Assembly: GCA_963843535.1 (NCBI GenBank)
Contig: CAWJKU010000002.1
Span: forward strand, 1 to 64,000
DNA: 64,000 bases
Origin: CAVUNY01 sp963843535
GTDB taxonomy: Bacteria; Chloroflexota; Anaerolineae; Anaerolineales; Anaerolineaceae
Direction of reading: 5' to 3'
Below the pieces are notes generated by a model that searched no databases, was not told where the DNA came from, and saw only the letters and a program-made list of their open reading frames with translations. Shown here in pieces: positions 26,982 to 34,674 of the stretch. A program made the translations under genes and the position numbers. Position 1 is the first letter of the stretch. Each line of letters opens with the position of its first letter.

Positions 26982-27014
26982 GAGTTGTCTCATAATATAC
27001 ATTTGAGACAACTC
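26982..27014. promoter_or_regulatory. Perfect inverted repeat between the exonuclease gene and msrP
   Basis: GAGTTGTCTC (26982-26991) and GAGACAACTC (27005-27014), 13-nt spacer, no T-run. It lies 37 bp past the exonuclease stop and about 220 bp before msrP. It could be an operator or a stem without terminator character. The remaining gap 26760-27051 is AT-rich with no gene. Confidence 0.4.
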
Positions 27015-27051
27015 CTTAAATTGATCAGGTTTGACAAAGCGGTGTCAGTTA

Positions 27052-27630
27052 TCAGGCGGTTTGAGCGGCGATATAATGCAGCAGCTCGCGGGTCAGCAAG
27101 GTGTCGGCAGTGGAGCGGTGAGTATTAGGCAACGCGATGTTTGCAGATTTCCCTGCCTGTTCCAGGCTGTAATATCGGTACTGCTGCCTGCCTGGATCCC
27201 AATCACCCCGGAATCTTGAATACAATTTCATTAAATCAAAGAATGCCAGGTAATCTTTCATGGGGAGCCGGTAACGGTCAAACGATTGTTTGATTAATCG
27301 CGAGTCAAAATCACTGTTATAAGCCACAATCCTTTTGCCAATCACCAGTGGGCGAACCTGCTGCCAGAGAATTGGCCAGGCAGGAGCTTTTTGCACCATA
27401 TCATTGGTTATCCCATGAATACGGATCGCGCTGGCTGGGATGGATTGCGAAGGCTTAACCAGAGAATCCAGCAGGATATTACCGGCCTCATCGACAATGG
27501 ATATTTCAACGATCTCGTCTGTTTTTTCAAGGCCAGTGGTTTCCGTATCCAGGTAAACAGGATTTTGTTCGATCACCTGGCGGGCATTCATGATCGCGGT
27601 TTGGCGTTGTGAGAGCAGGTTCGCCGCCAT
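27052..27630 (-). CDS. DnaQ-like 3'-5' exonuclease (DEDDh family)
   Basis: Exonuclease domain protein. Exo I YLDTETTGLE (about 31-40), Exo II region YNSDFDSRLI and Exo III HRSTADTLLT with the catalytic His and Asp, plus the companion motif RIHGITNDMV. 192 residues, a single domain as in stand-alone epsilon-like or RNase T-like exonucleases. ATG 27630 overlaps the upstream lipoprotein stop as TAATG, so it is translationally coupled and is preferred over a start 15 bases earlier. Role (proofreading versus RNA or repair trimming) is not resolvable here. Confidence 0.88.
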   Translation of the reverse strand: MAANLLSQRQTAIMNARQVIEQNPVYLDTETTGLEKTDEIVEISIVDEAGNILLDSLVKPSQSIPASAIRIHGITNDMVQKAPAWPILWQQVRPLVIGKRIVAYNSDFDSRLIKQSFDRYRLPMKDYLAFFDLMKLYSRFRGDWDPGRQQYRYYSLEQAGKSANIALPNTHRSTADTLLTRELLHYIAAQTA

Positions 27631-28556
27631 TAAGGGAGTTCCCAATAAGCGATTTCAGTCGATTGGAAGGTAAAACCGGCAGTTTTCTCGCCAGCGATAA
27701 AGTAGCCAAAGCTGCCGGCGTTACCCATGGCATCATTCGTTACCTCTTCTACCAGTTTTCCGTTGGCGTAAAATGAAATTTTGTTACCCTGAGCCATGAT
27801 CCCAAAGCGATTTTCTTGATTAGAACCAGATTTGATCAACGTGCTGGATTTCGAGGGGATTACTGGATCTGAATTATTGATATCGCCTACATCCAAGCTG
27901 TAATGACCATCGCAGGTGATCGACAACCAGTATCCCTTGAAACTATCGGTCGCGCGGAAAATCAGGCCATACAAATCCGATCCCGAGCAAGTCAGGGTTT
28001 GAATGGTTGCTTGCAGGTAAAAATCTTTAATTTTTCGAGACATCATACGCCAGCCGCGCCAGCCGTCACTGTTATAGCTCTTGACCTCAAGTTTTCCAGA
28101 GGTGATGCTGATCCGTGTATGACCGTCATCGTATGGGGATTGCAACCCCCAGGTAGAGGCTTTCTGAAAATTATCTTTCCAATCAGGTTGTCCTAAGCTG
28201 GTGACTGGATCTCCAGGGATACCGGTAGGCGTTGGGGTTAGGGTGGAAGCGCGGGTTGGCGCCAGAGTCGGGGTGATTGTTGGAGTGGCTGAGGGCTCCA
28301 GCGTCAGAGTAGGCGTGCCGGTCACGGTAGCAGGCATATTTGTCGCTGCTGGGGTGGAGGATGCTGCCGCGGAAGTTGGCCTGGGACCAGCCGTCGTCGC
28401 GGCAGGCTGGATCACCGAGGCAGTGGCGGTGAGGCGTTGGGCAACCTGGGTTCCAAGTACATCCAATGTTGGAGCTGCGGAAGTAGACTGGAAAGGTAAA
28501 TTACAGCCGCTGAAAGCGATTGAAAAGATGATGAAAAGGGGTAGAATTTTGCGCAT
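27630..28556 (-). CDS. Lipoprotein with Thr/Pro linker and lectin-like domain
   Basis: 308 residues. A signal peptide ends in FSGC (lipobox; Cys about residue 17). A long Ser/Thr/Pro/Ala-rich linker (about 20-130) follows, then a globular C-terminal domain (about 140-308) whose text (FYLQATIQTL, YGLIFRATDSFKGYWLSI, RFGIMAQGNKISFYANGKLVEEV) looks like a concanavalin-type jelly roll of the DUF1080/LamG class. Probably a surface carbohydrate-binding or scaffolding protein. ATG 28556 has AAGGA at suitable spacing; upstream Met codons are poorer. A consensus promoter lies just upstream. Confidence 0.8.
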   Translation of the reverse strand: MRKILPLFIIFSIAFSGCNLPFQSTSAAPTLDVLGTQVAQRLTATASVIQPAATTAGPRPTSAAASSTPAATNMPATVTGTPTLTLEPSATPTITPTLAPTRASTLTPTPTGIPGDPVTSLGQPDWKDNFQKASTWGLQSPYDDGHTRISITSGKLEVKSYNSDGWRGWRMMSRKIKDFYLQATIQTLTCSGSDLYGLIFRATDSFKGYWLSITCDGHYSLDVGDINNSDPVIPSKSSTLIKSGSNQENRFGIMAQGNKISFYANGKLVEEVTNDAMGNAGSFGYFIAGEKTAGFTFQSTEIAYWELP

Positions 28557-28582
28557 AGCCATTTCCTTCGCGATTAATTTCC

Positions 28583-28611
28583 ATGTTATCATATCAGAAT
28601 CCATCTGTCAA
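28583..28611 (-). promoter_or_regulatory. Promoter of the lipoprotein-exonuclease pair
   Basis: On the minus strand -35 TTGACA (28611-28606), 17-bp spacer, -10 TAACAT (28588-28583). Predicted start about 28576, giving a 20-nt leader. Confidence 0.6.
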
Positions 28612-28699
28612 AAAAATTTTTTTTACGGATGCACACATTTCTATTCTGATCATTGGATAGACTGTTTGTATACGTAAATTGTTCCCATAATATGAAAGT

Positions 28700-28729
28700 C
28701 GAAGCTTTCCATTTTAAAGAAAAGCTTCG
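28700..28729. terminator. Hairpin downstream of the GHMP/nucleotidyltransferase gene
   Basis: Perfect 9-bp stem CGAAGCTTT (28700-28708) / AAAGCTTCG (28721-28729), 31 bp beyond the gene stop. Only a weak T tract (ACTTTC) follows on the minus strand, so termination is plausible but not certain. Confidence 0.45.
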
Positions 28730-28760
28730 GTCTGGCGATGTAAATCCAGTTTGGAAATTA

Positions 28761-30683
28761 TCACTCTTTACGGAAACTGGCCAGGGTGTCGAGGTAATAA
28801 TCAGGCAGGCCGATGTCGTAGCGGCGGCCATCCATGATCAACCCCAAGAAACCATCCGTTTGGCGCAGCTTATCAAGTGCACTCGTAAGCTGGAATTCAC
28901 CCCGCTCACGCACATTGTTTTGGATATTAATTTCCAGAAAATCAAACACCTCAGGTTTAAGAACATATTGGCCGAATACGGTCAGGTACCTGTCTTCCGG
29001 CAGACCGGGGATGCGCAGGCTGGAATGGGCATATTCAAGAGTTGGCTTTTCGGAAAACTCGGTGATATTGAGCAAATGATTTTCTTCGACCCATACCCCT
29101 CCAGTGGTACCGAAATTGGCGATCATATTTTCTGGGGTGACACGCAGACCAACCACACTGGTTCCATGCTGCTGGAAAGCATCCACCAACTGCTGGGCGC
29201 AAGAAATTGAGGAGTTCGACCTGTACAGGTGATCTCCAAGCATGAGCAGGAATGGTTCCTCCCCGATTATCTCTCGAGCGCAAAAAACGGCATGACCGAA
29301 ACCTTCCTGGGCAGTCTGCACCACGAATTTCACGCGACGGCCAATATCGAGGATACGCCGTGAATACTCTTGAAACTGCAGGGGAAGCTTATTGTAGTTT
29401 TCGATCGAGATTTGGGTGTTAAAAAATTCTTGAAAATCTTGCAGATCATCTTTTTGCACGATGATGATAATTTCCTCAATCCCTGCTTGTAGTGCTTCTT
29501 CTACGATTAACAAAATGGCAGGTTTCGCGATTCCATCCCGGTCCACCACAGGAAACAGCTCTTTTTTTGTCGCCTTCGAGGCAGGGAAAAGCCGCGTTCC
29601 AAAGCCGGCGGCAGGGATCAGTGCTTTGCGCACTTTTGGACCCGCTTGAATGGTTAATTCCAGGCAGGAAAGGTCCAGTTCATTTTCAATAATCTCGATC
29701 ACCCGGTCCTGATCCTCGACTGATTTCACCAAAAATTGAGCAGTTCCATCTCCTTGTGAGCCCACACCTTTCCCCCCATAGATCAAGCCCTGTAATTTTG
29801 GGTAATTCAATACTTTATGCAGCATGGGGGCGGTCAATTCTTCCGGACAGGCAGGAGCTGCATATTGATCAAAATAAGACTGGGCTTCGACCATCAATTT
29901 ACCCAACTCACTGGCATCAGACCGCTGTAATGCAGTCACTGCGTTGTGCACAATGCGTTTATTGATTGGGCCAAGCAAATTCTGGACATTTTTTTCCAGC
30001 TCATTTTCCGCGACAGGATAACATCGATTGAGGCGGTTCAGGATTTCCAGCGTATCTTTTTTGGAATTCAGGTCAACGATAACGAAATGCATTTCTTTTT
30101 GCACGTTCACCTCAACCGTATCCAGCCGGTCGCCATCGAAGGTCATCAAAACGGGCCGGCTGCCAAAAGCGCAGCCCTGATCCATTCTTCCGCAGCGCGA
30201 AGGGGTTGTTATCTCACCCTGATATGCCAGCTCCATTTCACCACGAACGGTCAGTTTTAAATCATAAATTCGATTAAAAGCACGCGCGGTGAGCACGCAT
30301 ATGGCGGCGGATGATGACAACCCCTTTTTCATGGGCAGATTCATTCTGTGATTGTGGATTTTCAGCCCGCGGACGTGGTAATTTGTCAGGACTTGATAGG
30401 CAACACCGGCTGCGTAGGACCAGAACCCGCCTTCATTAGCAACCTTTAATAAGGCCTGGGCTTCCATGGATATTTCAAATGGACCAACCGTTTTGCCTTC
30501 AGGGGTAATAGAGCTTAATACCAGGGAATGCGGATGCGGTTCGACTTCGGCATAAATGCCCTGGTTGGTGCCGCATATGATCGCGTAACCTTTTTCAATG
30601 TCTGCATTGATCCGGCGATAACCACCTGCCCAGTCAGAGTGTTCTCCCATTAAGCATATGCGTCCAGGTACGAAAAGTCTCAT
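28761..30683 (-). CDS. GHMP sugar kinase fused to a GalU-type nucleotidyltransferase
   Basis: One chain with two sugar-activating enzymes. Residues about 1-345 are a GHMP kinase of the galactokinase/sugar-1-kinase kind: PGRICLMGEHSDW at the N-terminus and the ATP loop LPMKKGLSSSAA (about 117-128). From about residue 350 it is a UTP-glucose-1-phosphate uridylyltransferase-like domain: LIPAAGFGTRLFPASKATKKELFPV, LLMLGDH, FGQYVLKPEVFD. Kinase to sugar-1-phosphate, then to UDP- or dTDP-sugar, is the inferred route; the sugar is unknown. ATG 30683 is preferred to ATG 30689 because GGGGAG sits directly before the latter. Comparable logic: bifunctional fucokinase/GDP-fucose pyrophosphorylase, with the opposite domain order. 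Confidence 0.88.
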   Translation of the reverse strand: MRLFVPGRICLMGEHSDWAGGYRRINADIEKGYAIICGTNQGIYAEVEPHPHSLVLSSITPEGKTVGPFEISMEAQALLKVANEGGFWSYAAGVAYQVLTNYHVRGLKIHNHRMNLPMKKGLSSSAAICVLTARAFNRIYDLKLTVRGEMELAYQGEITTPSRCGRMDQGCAFGSRPVLMTFDGDRLDTVEVNVQKEMHFVIVDLNSKKDTLEILNRLNRCYPVAENELEKNVQNLLGPINKRIVHNAVTALQRSDASELGKLMVEAQSYFDQYAAPACPEELTAPMLHKVLNYPKLQGLIYGGKGVGSQGDGTAQFLVKSVEDQDRVIEIIENELDLSCLELTIQAGPKVRKALIPAAGFGTRLFPASKATKKELFPVVDRDGIAKPAILLIVEEALQAGIEEIIIIVQKDDLQDFQEFFNTQISIENYNKLPLQFQEYSRRILDIGRRVKFVVQTAQEGFGHAVFCAREIIGEEPFLLMLGDHLYRSNSSISCAQQLVDAFQQHGTSVVGLRVTPENMIANFGTTGGVWVEENHLLNITEFSEKPTLEYAHSSLRIPGLPEDRYLTVFGQYVLKPEVFDFLEINIQNNVRERGEFQLTSALDKLRQTDGFLGLIMDGRRYDIGLPDYYLDTLASFRKE

Positions 30684-30718
30684 TTCCATCTCCCCAAGAA
30701 GTTTATAAAAACAAAGTT

Positions 30719-30753
30719 ATTCTATAGGGTAAAGCTGGTTTTAGCAATATAAT
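30719..30753. promoter_or_regulatory. Back-to-back divergent promoters (30683 minus / 30767 plus)
   Basis: Minus strand: -35 TTGCTA (30747-30742), 17-bp spacer, -10 TAGAAT (30724-30719). Plus strand: -10 TATAAT at 30748-30753, directly beside the minus -35; transcript start about 30760, only about 7 nt before ATG 30767. Confidence 0.5.
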
Positions 30754-30766
30754 TCTAAACGAACCC

Positions 30767-32263
30767 ATGAAGACACATGTTATTCAAATCGACCGCCATG
30801 ACGACGCGACTTCCGTCATTGATAAAATCAAATGGAGTAAAGCCAACAGGATTTTGTTAGTGTGGCCAAAAAGGGGCCGTGTTTTAACCAGGATGTTGGA
30901 TCTGCTGTTGATTCAGCGCGCCTGCCAGAATGCCGGCGCTCAATTAGCCTGTGTGGCAGAAGACGAGGATGTCCTGGATCATACTCAAGAATTGGGTATT
31001 CCCGTGTTTCGATCATCACGGGCTGCAGAGAAAATCCCCTGGCGCAAAACGCGCAAGAAAAAAGGTTTCGAAACGCGCTCATTTCACCCATTCCTTTTTT
31101 TTGAAGAAATGAAAGCTGGTTTTCGATCTGCTAATGCTGGCTGGTGGGAAAAAAGATTTATCCGATGGACAGTTTTTACTGTGGGTCTCATTGCGGTTCT
31201 GGCTTTACTTGTTTTCTTGTTACCGGGGGCAAAAGTCCATTTGACTATGGAGGTAGAGGAACAATCTGTTGACCTGCAGGTTCGGGCGAGCTCTGAGCTG
31301 CGCGAAATCAACCTTTCGGGCGGCATTCCTGCCAGCACGATCGATACCATCGTGGAAGGACAGGGTTCCATCCAAACAACGGGCTCGATGATCCTCCCCG
31401 ACCGTTCTGCATCCGGACAGGTAAAATTTTCGAATTTGACCGATCAACGAGTTATGATTCCCGCTGGAACGATGGTTCAGACCACACACGAACCGTTCAT
31501 CCAATACCGGACGCTGCGCGACGTAGAACTGGATGCCATACCTGGAACGCAAAAAGAAGTCAGCATACAGGCTGTCCAGGCTGGAAGCCAGGGTAATATC
31601 CGTTCTGGTCAAATCCAGGCAGTCATCGGTTCAATGGGAACGAAAGTCTCTGTGATCAATACCGGAGCAGTCATTGGCGGTAGTGACATCTCTGTTTCTA
31701 CAGCTTCGAAATCAGATATTGATCACCTGCGAAACCAAATTATCAGCGAGCTAAAGGACAGCGCTTTACAGGAATTGGCAAAGTCGGAAAAATTTGAAGA
31801 AAAATTACTACCTCAAACCCTGCAGATGGTTAAAATCCAGGAAGAAACGGTAGAACCTGCTATAGGTTTGCCCGCGGATCATATCCAGATGATTATGCGG
31901 GTCGAATATAATGCATTGGCCTACCGTGAGGCAGACCTGGAGACGATCGCTCACGCCGCACTGGACGCAACCCTGGATCGCAGCAAAAATCCTCTCCAGG
32001 GGAGTTTAATGATCATAGAAATTGAGCCCCCCACATCTGAAGATACTCAGGTTCACTGGAAGGTGAAAGCATCTCAGCTTGTGCAGACGGCCTGGGACAG
32101 CAGCAAGTTAATCAAGGCATTAGCCGGTCAAACGGAGGCAAATGCGATAAAAAACCTGGGAGAAATCCCGGGATTGGTAGAGTCCCCTCAAATAATACTG
32201 TCGCCAACCTGGTGGCCGGTTCTTCCATTACTGCCAGCCAGGATTGAGGTGGAAGTTAGATGA
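30767..32263 (+). CDS. Membrane protein with baseplate-J-like domain
   Basis: 498 residues. The N-terminal cytoplasmic part (1-125) has a small alpha/beta look (RILLVWPKRGRVL). One membrane helix lies at about 133-155 (FTVGLIAVLALLVFLLPGA). The large outside part contains the pattern GQVKFSNLTDQRVMIPAGTM...VQAGSQGNI, the strand-and-loop signature that earns baseplate J/gp47 annotations. In phages this domain builds the baseplate; in a lone membrane protein next to ruvX and mltG a wall or envelope role is more likely. No Shine-Dalgarno; near-leaderless promoter. Overlaps ruvX by ATGA. Not phage-derived as far as I can see: no phage neighbours. Confidence 0.7.
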   Translation: MKTHVIQIDRHDDATSVIDKIKWSKANRILLVWPKRGRVLTRMLDLLLIQRACQNAGAQLACVAEDEDVLDHTQELGIPVFRSSRAAEKIPWRKTRKKKGFETRSFHPFLFFEEMKAGFRSANAGWWEKRFIRWTVFTVGLIAVLALLVFLLPGAKVHLTMEVEEQSVDLQVRASSELREINLSGGIPASTIDTIVEGQGSIQTTGSMILPDRSASGQVKFSNLTDQRVMIPAGTMVQTTHEPFIQYRTLRDVELDAIPGTQKEVSIQAVQAGSQGNIRSGQIQAVIGSMGTKVSVINTGAVIGGSDISVSTASKSDIDHLRNQIISELKDSALQELAKSEKFEEKLLPQTLQMVKIQEETVEPAIGLPADHIQMIMRVEYNALAYREADLETIAHAALDATLDRSKNPLQGSLMIIEIEPPTSEDTQVHWKVKASQLVQTAWDSSKLIKALAGQTEANAIKNLGEIPGLVESPQIILSPTWWPVLPLLPARIEVEVR

Positions 32264-32679
32264 ATGGTAGAATACTAGCGGTGGACCCGGGTGATAAAAG
32301 GATAGGCCTTGCTATCTCTGATCCCACTCAGACGATTGCGAACCCGTTAATGGTAATCAATCACGTCGCCCGGGCGGTAGATGCCGCCCAAATTGCTCAA
32401 ATTGCGGTGGACCATGAAGTAACCCGGATTATCGTCGGTTGTCCATATGATATGGACGGCCAATCTGGACCTCAGGCGCGAAAATCGGAGCGTCTGGCTG
32501 ACGCTATCCGCACCCAGACCGATCTGCCAGTTGAGCTTTGGGATGAGTCGGGCAGCACCCAGGAAGCAAGGATTGCCAGAATTTCCATGGGTGTAAAACG
32601 ATCCAAACGAGCCGGGCATTTAGATGACCTGGCGGCTACTTTAATTCTGCAAAATTACTTGAATTCTACCAATGTCTGA
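32260..32679 (+). CDS. ruvX: Putative pre-16S rRNA nuclease / Holliday junction resolvase RuvX (YqgF)
   Basis: RNase H-fold nuclease for 16S rRNA 5'-end maturation. Motifs LAVDPGDKRIGLAISDP (first catalytic Asp), RIIVGCPYDMDG, LWDESGSTQEA (usual DERLTT variant changed to DESGST) and HLDDLAATLILQNYL (last Asp). 139 residues, standard. Overlaps the preceding gene by 4 bp and mltG by 8 bp, so tightly coupled. Confidence 0.93.
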   Translation: MNGRILAVDPGDKRIGLAISDPTQTIANPLMVINHVARAVDAAQIAQIAVDHEVTRIIVGCPYDMDGQSGPQARKSERLADAIRTQTDLPVELWDESGSTQEARIARISMGVKRSKRAGHLDDLAATLILQNYLNSTNV

Positions 32680-33835
32680 GATGCCGGTAAAAAAACGCGG
32701 CCCTTCCTGTTTGCGGATTGTTGTTTTCAGCTTGCTGCTGTTTACATGTGTTGGACTGGCAGGCGGATTCGCATTTGTTGAACTGCTTCCCAGGCTAGCG
32801 GCGAATGATTTTGGCCCGGTGAGCCGAGGATTGAACATTTTTGAGCAGGCGCTGTATTCTGCGCGAATATTGGTCCAAAGTGACGACTTGTTGACCCCCA
32901 TGGAAGTACCTGCAAAGGATCCGATTCCTTTTCGGATTGAGAATGGAGAATCGGTTAATCTGATTGCGCTGCATTTGGAAGATGCAGGATTGATCAAGGA
33001 TGCCAGCGCTTTCCGTTATTATTTAATTTATTCTGGTTCAGATACGAATTTACAATCTGGCGATTTTTCTATCGCCCCGTCCTTGAATGCGGTGGAAATA
33101 GCCAAAATCCTCCAGGATGCAAATGCCAAAGATGTAGTATTTCGCATTTTCGCGGGATGGCGTATGGAAGAAATCGCGGCAGGCCTGGCGGTGTCCGGAC
33201 TATCCATCACTTCGGATGAGTTTTTAGCTGCAGCTGCTAATCCTGCTGCCGGGGTAGTTCCCACCAGCCTGGTAAATACACAGTTGACACACCTGGAGGG
33301 ATTTTTTCTACCGGGTACATATCGGTTTAAAAGATCTACACGTGTGGACGATGTGATCGCAGCCGCACTCCAGGCCTTTGACACCCAGGTAACTGATGAA
33401 CTCCGCCAGGCCTTCGGCCGTCAGGGTCTGGATTTATATCAGGCGGTGACGCTGGCCTCAATCGTCCAGCGAGAATCGATGGTTGAGGATGAACAACCAA
33501 CCATCGCATCGGTCTTCTTCAACCGACTAAAAAAAGGGATGCGGCTTGAAAGCGATCCAACGGTTCAATACGCACTGGGATATAACCCTATCCAAAAATC
33601 CTGGTGGACGAACCCATTGAGCCTGGATGATTTAAAGCAAAAATCCCCCTATAATACATATATCTATGCAGAATTACCACCTGGCCCGATAGATTCACCG
33701 GGATTACCGGCTTTGAGAGCAGTGGCATTTCCTGCCCAGACACCTTATCTCTTCTTTCGGGCGAAATGTGATGGTACTGGAAGACATAATTTTACGACTA
33801 CTTTTGATGAGCATGTAAACAACGCATGTCCCTGA
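32672..33835 (+). CDS. mltG: Endolytic peptidoglycan transglycosylase MltG
   Basis: Membrane-bound lytic transglycosylase that cuts nascent glycan strands. N-terminal membrane helix (about 14-37), LysM-like subdomain (ENGESVNLIALHLEDAGLI...LQSGDFSI), and catalytic domain with EGFFLPGTYRF, VTLASIVQRESM (catalytic Glu), NRLKKGMRLESDPTVQYALG and SPYNTYIYAELPPGPIDSPG. 387 residues. Overlaps ruvX. Its presence fits a peptidoglycan-containing cell. Confidence 0.95.
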   Translation: MSEMPVKKRGPSCLRIVVFSLLLFTCVGLAGGFAFVELLPRLAANDFGPVSRGLNIFEQALYSARILVQSDDLLTPMEVPAKDPIPFRIENGESVNLIALHLEDAGLIKDASAFRYYLIYSGSDTNLQSGDFSIAPSLNAVEIAKILQDANAKDVVFRIFAGWRMEEIAAGLAVSGLSITSDEFLAAAANPAAGVVPTSLVNTQLTHLEGFFLPGTYRFKRSTRVDDVIAAALQAFDTQVTDELRQAFGRQGLDLYQAVTLASIVQRESMVEDEQPTIASVFFNRLKKGMRLESDPTVQYALGYNPIQKSWWTNPLSLDDLKQKSPYNTYIYAELPPGPIDSPGLPALRAVAFPAQTPYLFFRAKCDGTGRHNFTTTFDEHVNNACP

Positions 33836-33860
33836 TTCTGAAACACATAGGAGGTCCTCG

Positions 33861-34607
33861 ATGCCCATTCTAGGGATTGATTTTGGCGGTACAGGTATAA
33901 AGGGTGCGCTGGTCGATGAAAAAACCGGCGAGATGATCACGGAACGCTTTCGTATTCCGACTCCGGATAAAGCCAAACCGGACGATGTCGCAAATGTGGT
34001 CAATAAGATCGTGAAGCACTTCAATTATCACGGGCCGGTTGGCATCGGCCTCCCAGCGGCAATTTTGCATGGTGTAGCTTATACCGCCGCGAATATCGAC
34101 CACAGCTGGATTGGAATTAATACTGAAGACCTGTTTAAAAAGGCTACTGGATGTGATTGTTATGTGGTTAATGACGCTGATGCCGCCGGGGTGGCAGAAA
34201 TGTCGTTTGGCATTGGTAAAGAAATAAAGGAAGGCGTTGTTTTATTCCTGACTCTCGGTACAGGAATTGGATCTGCCTTATTCGTGGATGGTCGGTTGGT
34301 GCCTAACACCGAGTTAGGCCATATCGAGGTCCGCGGAAAGGATGGCGAAAAACGTGCCTCGGATGCGATCCGCAAGAAAAAAGCTTTGAGCTGGGATGAA
34401 TGGGCAGCCCGGCTTCAGGAATATCTGGAGAAACTGGATTTCCTTTTTTGGCCTGATTTATTTGTTCTGGGTGGAGGGGTGAGTAAAGAATGGGAAAAAT
34501 TCTTGCCTTTGGTGAAATTACGCGCCAGGGTTGTACCCGCCGAGTTATTTAACCAGGCAGGGATCGTTGGCGCTGCCATGTACGCCTGGCAGAAATCGCA
34601 AACATAA
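33861..34607 (+). CDS. ppgK: Polyphosphate glucokinase
   Basis: ROK-family kinase phosphorylating glucose from polyphosphate (and often ATP). N-terminal phosphate loop LGIDFGGTGIKGALVD, catalytic-base region VVNDADAAGVAEM, glycine motif LTLGTGIGSALF and NTELGHIE. It lacks the zinc-binding CXCGXXGC motif of classical ROK sugar kinases, as expected for PPGK. 248 residues. ATG 33861 follows AGGAGG. Last gene of the run beginning at 30767, and it feeds glucose-6-phosphate towards the glycogen genes at 37.7-42 kb. Confidence 0.9.
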   Translation: MPILGIDFGGTGIKGALVDEKTGEMITERFRIPTPDKAKPDDVANVVNKIVKHFNYHGPVGIGLPAAILHGVAYTAANIDHSWIGINTEDLFKKATGCDCYVVNDADAAGVAEMSFGIGKEIKEGVVLFLTLGTGIGSALFVDGRLVPNTELGHIEVRGKDGEKRASDAIRKKKALSWDEWAARLQEYLEKLDFLFWPDLFVLGGGVSKEWEKFLPLVKLRARVVPAELFNQAGIVGAAMYAWQKSQT

Positions 34608-34654
34608 AAAAATATTTATGCAGTGTTTGGGCGACTTGAACTGACCCAAACACT
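34606..34654 (-). terminator. Terminator of the aspartase/fumarase gene
   Basis: Perfect stem AGTGTTTGGG (34622-34631) / CCCAAACACT (34645-34654). The leftward readout runs into ATTTTTTTAT, so it serves the minus-strand lyase. The rightward readout has no T-run. Confidence 0.7.
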
Positions 34655-34674
34655 ACATAAAAGCACCTCTTTTT

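Noticed and set aside
30767..32263. Phage remnant based on the baseplate-J-like domain
   Set aside because: No other phage gene nearby, a membrane helix is present, and it overlaps the housekeeping gene ruvX.
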